A stretch of 64,000 nucleotides of DNA from Arenicola marina (Eukaryota; Annelida; Polychaeta; Arenicolidae). Both the position numbers and the translations under genes were made by a program. Below are positions 45,101 through 54,100 of this stretch, one piece after another (position 1 is the first letter of the stretch; each line of letters opens with the position of its first letter). The notes beneath the pieces are model-generated. The model was not told the origin of the DNA and searched no databases. It was given only the letters and a program-made list of their open reading frames with translations. Location: assembly GCA_964019135.1 (NCBI GenBank), contig OZ025248.1, positions 50,027,670 through 50,091,669 on the forward strand, written 5' to 3'.

Positions 45101-48100
45101 AGTGTACACCAATCGGATCAACCGTTGTTAAGTGAAGTTCTTCAAGAAATACGCAAATCGAAATTAGAAACAGAGCAATGTATAACAAACAGCAAAGACG
45201 AACTTTTGGGTCAAATACGTGAACTCAAAACTGAAACAGAAGAACTTTGCTCCCAAGTCGACGATCTGACTCAGCAAAATACCAAATTACAGTCCAGACT
45301 AAACGACCTAGAAAACCGATCCAGGAGGAGCAACATAGTGATTACCGGATTAGCGGAGAAGCCGAATGAATCATGGGACGAGAGCGAGAGCATTGTCAAC
45401 GAGTTTCTGAGAGATAAACTCGGTCTAGAACAAGGTGTAGAGATGGAGAGGGCCCACAGGCTAGGCCCCAGACGCCATGGACGGGACAGAACAATGATTA
45501 TTGCACTTAAAAACTTCAAAGACCAGGCTCTGGTTTTGGACGCCGCCAGGCGCATAAAACCGCCGGACTGCTTTGTCACTTGGAGGATTTTGCAAAAGCC
45601 ACGCGTGAAGCTAGGAAACATCTCTGACCAAACTTGACGGCAGCACGGGAAAGCGGATTCCGGACCCACCTGAATGTCGACAGGCTCATACTAACCAATG
45701 AGCAAGGAAAACGGAACATCTACAGACCCAGTCAAAGTCAATCTAACACAGTGGTTTCGCCTCACTTGGTGTATCGCTGGCGGGAAAATCGGCGTGATGA
45801 TTTTAACCGTGGAGTAAATGAGCGTATGACCACTGCATGTATAGATAGCTTCAATGAAAATTATGAATCGGAGAATGCGGAAAATTTAGTAAATTTAATA
45901 TTAGATATTCTTTATCGTAGTGGTAGCAGTATGCGCCAAACAAAAAGTCTCCCCAAGGTCAGTAGCACATGTTCACAGCCAGAATGGTGGGATAGAGAAT
46001 GCGAGAGAGCGAAGTGTAGCAAACGAGACGCACTTGGTTTGATGCGCCGGGTAGACTCACCGGAGGCTGTAACCGCATATAGAACTGCACGTAGGGTGTT
46101 TAAAAATGTCTGCAGAGCAAAGAAACATCAGTTCGCGCGCCCACTACAGCAAAAACTTATCGATACCAGTACAGATTGTAGTGCTTTTTGGAAATGTATT
46201 AAGAACCTTCAGGGTAGGAAGGAGAACCGCTGCAGTATTCCGGCAGAGAGTTGGAAAGTGTATTTCCAAGCCTTACTAAAGACTCTATTGGTCAAACTAA
46301 CGTGGAGTTCCAGACAGAATTAAAAACCTTTCTGTCCAGCCATGATGAGAATTGTATTATTTGTCAAGAAGGCATGGATAGGGATAATCTAAATAGACCA
46401 TTTAATGCATGTGAAGTCCTCCAGTGTATACAGGAACTACCAAACGGAAAAGCCTCGGGGTATGACGGTTTACCCAATGAAATGTTTAAAGCAGTAGCAT
46501 ATCAGTTGACACCTTACATAGTTCGTCTTTTTAACTTAATATTGCAGACTGGTAAATTTCCAGAAAGCTGGTGCCAAGCTCTAATTCTCCCTCTTCATAA
46601 GAAAGGTTCAATGACTGACATGAATAACTACAGAGGTATATCGCTCTTATCGTCATTTAGCAAGCTATTCACTAAACTACTAAATAATAGGCTAACCGAA
46701 TGGGTTGATCGAAATGGCCTGCGTTCAGAGGAACAGGCAGGGTATAGGAAGGGCTATTCTACCATCGACCAGATGTTTGTTCTTCACTCAATTATTCAGA
46801 AATATTTATCTAGAGAAAAGGGGAGATGCTATGTAGCTTTTGTCGACTTTTCAAAAGCCTTTGACAGTATCCCACATAGTTCCTTATGGTATAGCTTAAT
46901 TGGTAAAGGTATGCACGGCAATGTAATAAATGTAATTCGGTCCATGTGTGGCAATTTGAAAGCATGTGTTAAAACGCGAGATGGATTAACAACTTATTTT
47001 GGATGCACGAATGGAACCCGTCAGGGATGTATGTTAAGCCCCCTTTTATTTGCGTTGTATATTGAGGAATATGTGACGATGCTCAAATCTGCACATTGCC
47101 CTGGAATTTTCATCAATGATGGTGCACCCAATATTATTACGTTAATGTTTGCTGATGATTTGGCTAACTGCGCTGATACTGTCGGTAGGCTTCAGAAGAG
47201 CCTAGATATCTTAGAAACGTTCTGTGACAAGTGGGGTTTAAAGGTAAACATGGATAAAACCAGAGTACTAGTATTCAGAAGAGGTGGTATTGTTATGGCC
47301 AACGAAAAGTGGTTCTTTAAAGGTAAGAAGATAGCTGTTGTTTCATCCTATAAATATTTAGGTATTGTCTTTACCAGTACACTTAGCTGGTCTAAAGCTG
47401 TAGCAACGTTAGCTGCACAAGCCAACAGAGCGCTGTCTAGCATCTACCAGTTAGCCAAGAAAACACACGGTCTCCCTGTAGATATAGCCTTTACTTTATT
47501 CGACAGAATAATCGCTCCAATATTTACATACGGCTCTGAAATATGGGGGTTTAAAGAGTACAAGGTAATCGAAAAAGTTCAAGTCAGATTTTGCAAACGA
47601 CTCTTGGGGCTTCCTGCTCACACGGCTGATGCAGCTGCCTTAGGTGAATGCGGCAGGTACCCGCTAGCAAAGATTTATCATGTAAGATGCATTAAATACT
47701 GGTTAAAGTTATTAAGAATGAGTGACGACAGATATGCTAATTGTTGTTAAGTCATGTTAACGCTGCTAGATGAAAATAACAGAATAACTTGGGTTACCTC
47801 AATAAGAGAATTGTTAAATAAATACAATTTTAATGACACATGGCAAAATCAAACAACAGTCATTGAAGGTAGTTTCTTGACCGATTTCGCTGCAAAACTA
47901 GACCAGGACATGAAGGCCGATTGGTCTATGCAGGCACGAAACCAGAGTCGCTTAAGCGTGTACTGTACCTTTAAAGATAGCCTTCAACTGGAATCATATT
48001 TTTGTAAAGTTAATATTGTTAAACTACGAAAGACGCTTTGTCGATTTCGCTGTTCTGCACATAAGCTTTCTGTCGAGTTGGGACGTCGCGATGGCACCCT

Positions 48101-51100
48101 ACTAGCAGACAGGCTTTGTACCTACTGCCTGGGAATCGGTGTTACCGTTATCGAGGATGAATTTCATGTTTTGTTGTGTTGTACCAAGTTCGCGGATATT
48201 CGTAAAATATATATTGATTCTATATTTTGGAACCCTCCAACATTTGATCTCTTTCGGACCCCAATGTGTCATAATGATGTAACGACCCTGAGGAATTTGG
48301 CAATGTGTATATATCTTATTGAAAATCGTCTCTGTTCTACCACGTAAATGTATGTTTCTCAAAATACTGCGCACCATGCAAACTGTTTGTATAATTATAT
48401 GTTGTGTCATTTGGGCCTTAAGGCCTTCAAGACCAAATAAACCACAACCAACCTCTACTGTGAACATTGTCCATTCAGTCCGCCACGCCGACGCAGACGA
48501 CAGTGACGCAGAAGATCATCATTCAGCCCCCCCAACCCAAGGCCGTCAAGAACAAGTCTCTGATGTGCCGACCGCTTTCCATTTCCAAGGCGACCTCGTG
48601 CAAACCTCACTGCACGACCAAAGGCACCCAAACCGGTGGGTGCTGTTTCCTTCTTGTTATCTCTTCTCAGATTCTCTCAGTCAACTGTTCCCCAGTCGTC
48701 TCTTCTCAGTCTGCTCGTCTCTTTCTTTAGTTCTTTAGAACTGTTCCAGATTTATTCCTTGAGCGTTTTGATGGGGATGAAATTGTGCCTCTTGTACGTA
48801 GTAGGGCTCTGTATTTGCTGACCACCAAGGATGAGTTGTTACCTATTACCCATAGGTAATACCCATTACTATGACTGCTATATCGGCATTTCTGGTCCCT
48901 CCATTTAGACGACGACTGGGAACCCAAGAAGCTGTTGATTCCGGTGCCCGTACCGCTGTACATTCCGGCACCCATGGCCATGTATTCCGTCCCCCAGCCT
49001 TACCCCGTCCCCATCCCCATCCCTATCCCCATCCCCATGTTCATCCCCACCACCAAGAAGTCGGCCGACAGCATCCTCAGACACGTCAAGGTAAGATCTA
49101 TTGGAATTCCGCATTGAACCTTCTAATAACATACGATGCGACACCCTCAGTCAATTTAGTGTGTTTAGTTAGCCAGCTGGCTTGGATTTGTGATATTAAA
49201 GCTGTTTCCCGAGATATGAGTGGCTAAATGTCCTCGGAGCGGCTTTGGGGCTGAACATCACGGTACTGGTAACATACCTTTTACAATGGATGATGCTTAA
49301 TAAAAAATAAAAAAAATAAAAAAACCTTACGATTGCCAAGGCTAGTGTTGTCATTGCCACCCGCGAAGTGACGTCGCTGACGTGTTGTCTCGCAGGAGAT
49401 CCAGGAGAGGATGCCGGCTGACCCATTCGAGGCCGAGATGTTGATGATGGCGGAGGCCGTGGCGACGGCCGAGAAAGGCGACAGTGACAGCGACAGTGAC
49501 AGCGACGGTGACACCGACGTCGGCGTGTTCACGCCCAGTAAGTGACTCCGTTTATTTAACAGTTAGAAGAAATATATATACATGTAAATATATATCACGG
49601 CTACATTTACAGTTTGACCTAGCCATGGTTTAAATCCCTGTGAACTTTTTTGTCGTATAGGATGTGCCTGACACTGAAAGGAACGAACAGGCGAACCTAT
49701 TTTTCTATCCCGTCGAACCGCAAAGGGACGCGTTATGGCGATTCAGTTGAAAAGGTTCTGCACCCCCCCCCCTCCTTATCTAACAATAAGCCGGTGGATT
49801 ACACACACATCTGTCACGTAGTACACGTACGGGCGACCAGCTGTCCGATTAAACATATTCATGGGCAGAAAAAAATATTCATTACCTCTAAATTTGTGGC
49901 AAATGTTACAATGTATGTGAAGCACTCCATTTGTTTGTTTTTCGATGTCTTAGAAGCGGAAACTGAAACAGTTCTGACGGAGGCGACCCCTAGCGAGACG
50001 CCGCACGGAGATCTGGGGGAGGATATGCTGCAGATGGCGTTACGGATGGCCTCCGAGATGCCGGACGAGCCCATCGTGGACCTGGAGGAGTCGCTTCACC
50101 CGACTCCAGTCCTCCCAGGTAGCGTCAGCGATAGCTAGTTACCCGGCCGTTTATAGCTGTTAATGTCATGATATGTGTAAAAGACACGTGTTCGTTGAAA
50201 ATTAGCATTGCTGTATGAATGTTTGTGCTTTTCTCTGTAGATATCTCATTCTCTGTCCGTGAAATGATGTGAAGACGCCCTCGCTTACATGTGAGACCGA
50301 TATACATTCATGTCTTCTCATTGAGATACAACGTGACTTTGAAGTAAATTCTGTTCGTATCCAGTTCCTTTAATATGAGAGATTGATTTCGTCCACCAGG
50401 TGGCGACGCCATTGACGATGACGGCGCGTTCACCACGATCGGCCAAGGCGCCAACGAGATCCTGACGGTCACGTCCTCATCCCGCGGCCGGCGGGGGCGG
50501 GGACGCGGCGGCCGGGGGGCCAGGGCCAGGCCCAAGCGAGCCCGCCTGGAGGACCCCTCCCACGGGACCCCGGCCTCTACCGTGTCCGCTACCCCTGGGG
50601 GGGCGAGTCCGGCGGCCGATGCCAACATGGTGCTCAAATACACGTACGGTGTGAACGCCTGGAAGCACTGGGTGACGGCCAAGAACCAACAGCTGGATAA
50701 GGTATCGGCCACCACCCGCGGCAAACTCAAGCTCTTCAAGGCTAACCTACTGCAGTGCACCGCCGATGAACTGAACTTCTCCCTCTGCCTGTTCGTGAAG
50801 GAAGTACGCAAACCCAACGGGGAGGAGTACGCTCCAGACAGCATCTTCTACCTCTGTCTCGGTGAGTGGGCAAGGCACCGCAAACAATCGTGGATTGAGT
50901 TAAATGTAAAACACGGACTTGTATATTAAAGGTAATCAGAATTGTTAGCTTGTATACGTAATACATCAACAAACTATCACGAAATCCTGTCAAGCTAATC
51001 CTGATCAAGTGAAGATATTGCCTAATAACGCGCTGGACAACCTATTTCTCCGTTTCTCTGAGTACGTGCAATCTGGGTAGCTGTTCATCACATAACATGA

Positions 51101-54100
51101 ACGATTGATGATGTTTTTTCGTTCAGGCATTCAGCAGTATTTGTTCGTGAACGGTCGCATCGATAACATCTACACTGACATCTACTTCGAGAAGTTCACA
51201 GAGTGTCTGAATGAGGTTCTCACTCGGTATGAGGTGCGACTTAATGCTCAAGGTATGTCCATTCAGTGCTGGTCAACAACCGATGAACAACCGTCGTTGT
51301 TGCCTGGACACTGGTCACTAGATAAAGTCCTTAGTTACGTCCTAGATATTGGTCACCAACCAACAATCTATGCATGACACTTTTCTATTATTAGATGGAC
51401 GAGAGCAGTCTTTAAGATCAGCACTCCTTAAAATGGAGTATTTTTACTACTGCTCTGGTTTGCGTATGAATGTTGACAAGACAAACGCCATATGGCTAGG
51501 TAAACCAGACCAGAAACATCTATATATCTACCCAGACCTACCTTTGACGTAGGTGAGACAATTTAAACTTTTAGGTGTACACTTTGATGTTGAACTGGGT
51601 AAGATGATTGAAAAGAATTAAAACTTAAAGATTGCGGAATTTGAAAATATATTGAACATGTATGGAAAGCGCAATCTGTCAATTAGAGGTAGAGTAACTG
51701 TTGTCAAGACCATAGCTTTACCAAAGCTAATCCATATTATGTCTGCACTGCCAATGCCCGGAAAAAGCTGCGTTGAAAAGATAGAGAGAGCTATCAGTTT
51801 ATTTGTGTGGAAGAATGGAAAGTCGAAAATCTCTCTTACAGAATGACTCAGTCCGCAGAAAAAGGTGGAGTAAATTTAACGGATGTTACAGCAATGCTAC
51901 AATCCCTTAAAATAGCTTGGATACCAAAGCGTACACGTCAAGACGGAGCCTGGCAAGATCTATTTAGTTGTACCATCTGTAGTGAAAGAGAAGACTGTTG
52001 GAAGCTAGATGTAAAATCGCTAGGGCTTTTTATAAAGATAGCGAACCCCTTTTGGGCTGATGTTTTTAAATCGTGGTTATGGTACAGACAGAGTAAATCA
52101 AATTTAGACTGCGATTGTTCAGGTTTCCCTATATGGAATACATATTTTATGACAAACGAAAATCTCACTAGGAGAAAAAAGGAGTTTATCGAGAGGGGTA
52201 TAATCTATACCAAGGATCTTTTCAATATAAATGGTGAGCCACTCGGATGGGAAGAATTTATTAGAAAATATGATGTGAGTATGAACTTTGCAGATTTTTA
52301 TAGCATGATGCATGCCATTCCGAGAGAGTGGAGGATAGATTTTATGGAGAGAAGTGGCCAGGATACCGTACTAGTATACCCCTATTTAGAATATCTGTAT
52401 AAATCGAAGCCAGTGTGCAATGATGTTTATAGAGTTTTAATTACATTGTTACCTACAAATCGCAAAAATGAGGAAAAGTGGTCGAGAGTTCTTGGAGTGA
52501 CCATAGATGAGAAGGAATGGCGAGCTCTATACCTGCTACCTGTTAATGCGTCTGTCAATGAACGACTGAGAAGCTTTCAGTATAGGATTTTACACAGAAT
52601 TTGTGTCACGAATAAGTATCTCCGAATGTGTAGGCTGACAAATTGTGATGCATGCTCTTTTTGTAAATGTGAAACAGAATCTCTCGTCCATCTTTTTTAC
52701 CATTGTCCAGTTGTTAATCCCATATGGAATGAACTGGGGCGGGTACTGGCTAAAGCGACTGGCTTCACAGCTGACACATTAATAACAGAGAAAACGGTTT
52801 TATTGGGCATTCGTCTACCCATTTTTTGTGATTTAGTTAATTATGTCTTGACGATAGTAAAAAGTTTATTTATAAATGTAAGTGGGGTAATTCCAAGCCA
52901 AGCTTCAAAGGTGCTGTAAACACAATTTAACTATAGTTATAAACTAGAGAAACTTGGAATGTCCCACATTGCCTTTGCAAAGAAATGGGGACCCGCTAAA
53001 CCGTTTCTTCAGCGCTTTACATAATTTGAGGGATAAGTGCCGCTGTTTTTCTCTGTATTGTGAAACGTTGCATGTATTTGGTACTGTTATGGATACAAGC
53101 AGGCAGAGGTTCATATTATCTTACGACAGGCCACTTCGTCAGTCATAGGCTCTCACTAAACTGGCAGCTTTTCTGGTGGCCACCTGAGCAAGAAAGATTC
53201 TCATGGACATAGATGCATAGATTGTTGGTTGGTGATCAATATCTAGGACGACTTTCTAACCGGTGAAACGTTCTTGGCAGCTTGCTCTTCCGCAAATAGC
53301 TTGCATGGGTGAATCGCTGCGCTTGATAAAGAGAACCTAATGTCTACACGGACCGTTTGGGCGCCATGATTGTTTTCAACAGCGGGTCAAATGACTTTTT
53401 TCGCCGGCCTAAAAGCAGTCAATTGAAGATCGCGCGTGACACGCTGAGTGGGGCTACTAACATTGAACACTTTGGACTTCAAAGGACGGTGGCAATGGCG
53501 ACCGAAACAGTCCTTGCGACAGGGTGCTCTGACAAAAATGAGCGCTGAATCTTTTATAAAAATAACCGGGACTATTGTACAGATATTTTTGATTTATAAG
53601 AGGTTTACAGTTGGGCAGGTATTCATATTTACACATGACGTAATTAAAGTTTTTTTGAATTTTATGCCAACTCTCACGATCACTGGCTTTCAGCGAGCTG
53701 TCTGCTCTGGCCTTCAGGCCGGCTCTGGTGACATCCTGTTCGCGCCCGAGCACCTGCATCTGGAACAAGTTTGATCTAACCTCGTTTCATTCCCGGGAAG
53801 TTCCTTGGCCCCATTTATAGCCTTTTATGTACACCAAAGCGGTCCAAAAACACCGGACATGATGTTATTTGCCACTGCAGGTATGATCGTGTGCCGCATC
53901 GAAGAGGAACACCTATGGGAGAGCAAGCAGCTGGGCGCCCACTCCCCCTACATCCTTCTCAACACGCTCATCTACTTCAACACCAAATACTTCATGCTGC
54001 GGACCCCCGAGGACCACCTCAAGCTGAGCTTCTCGCACATCATGAAGCACTGGAAGCGGACAGGGGCCGCGGGGAGCGGGGGTGTGGTTCCCACCGTGCC

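Larger units (their letters stand above)
44450..48440 (+). mobile_element. Non-LTR retrotransposon (LINE) with 2A peptide, inserted in ZMYM intron 6
   Basis: A LINE of about 4 kb in sense orientation to ZMYM. Parts in order: a leader frame with a 2A motif (44600-45073), a coiled-coil ORF1 protein (45074-45745 over two frames), reverse transcriptase (about 45760-47750) and a C-terminal Cys/His region (47754-48347). The 3' tail ends near CCTTCAAGACCAAATAAA (about 48440). The apurinic endonuclease expected between ORF1 and RT is absent. Family placement is CR1/L2/I-like by its RT motifs and by the known presence of 2A in CR1-clade elements; the clade was not tested. Confidence 0.9.
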
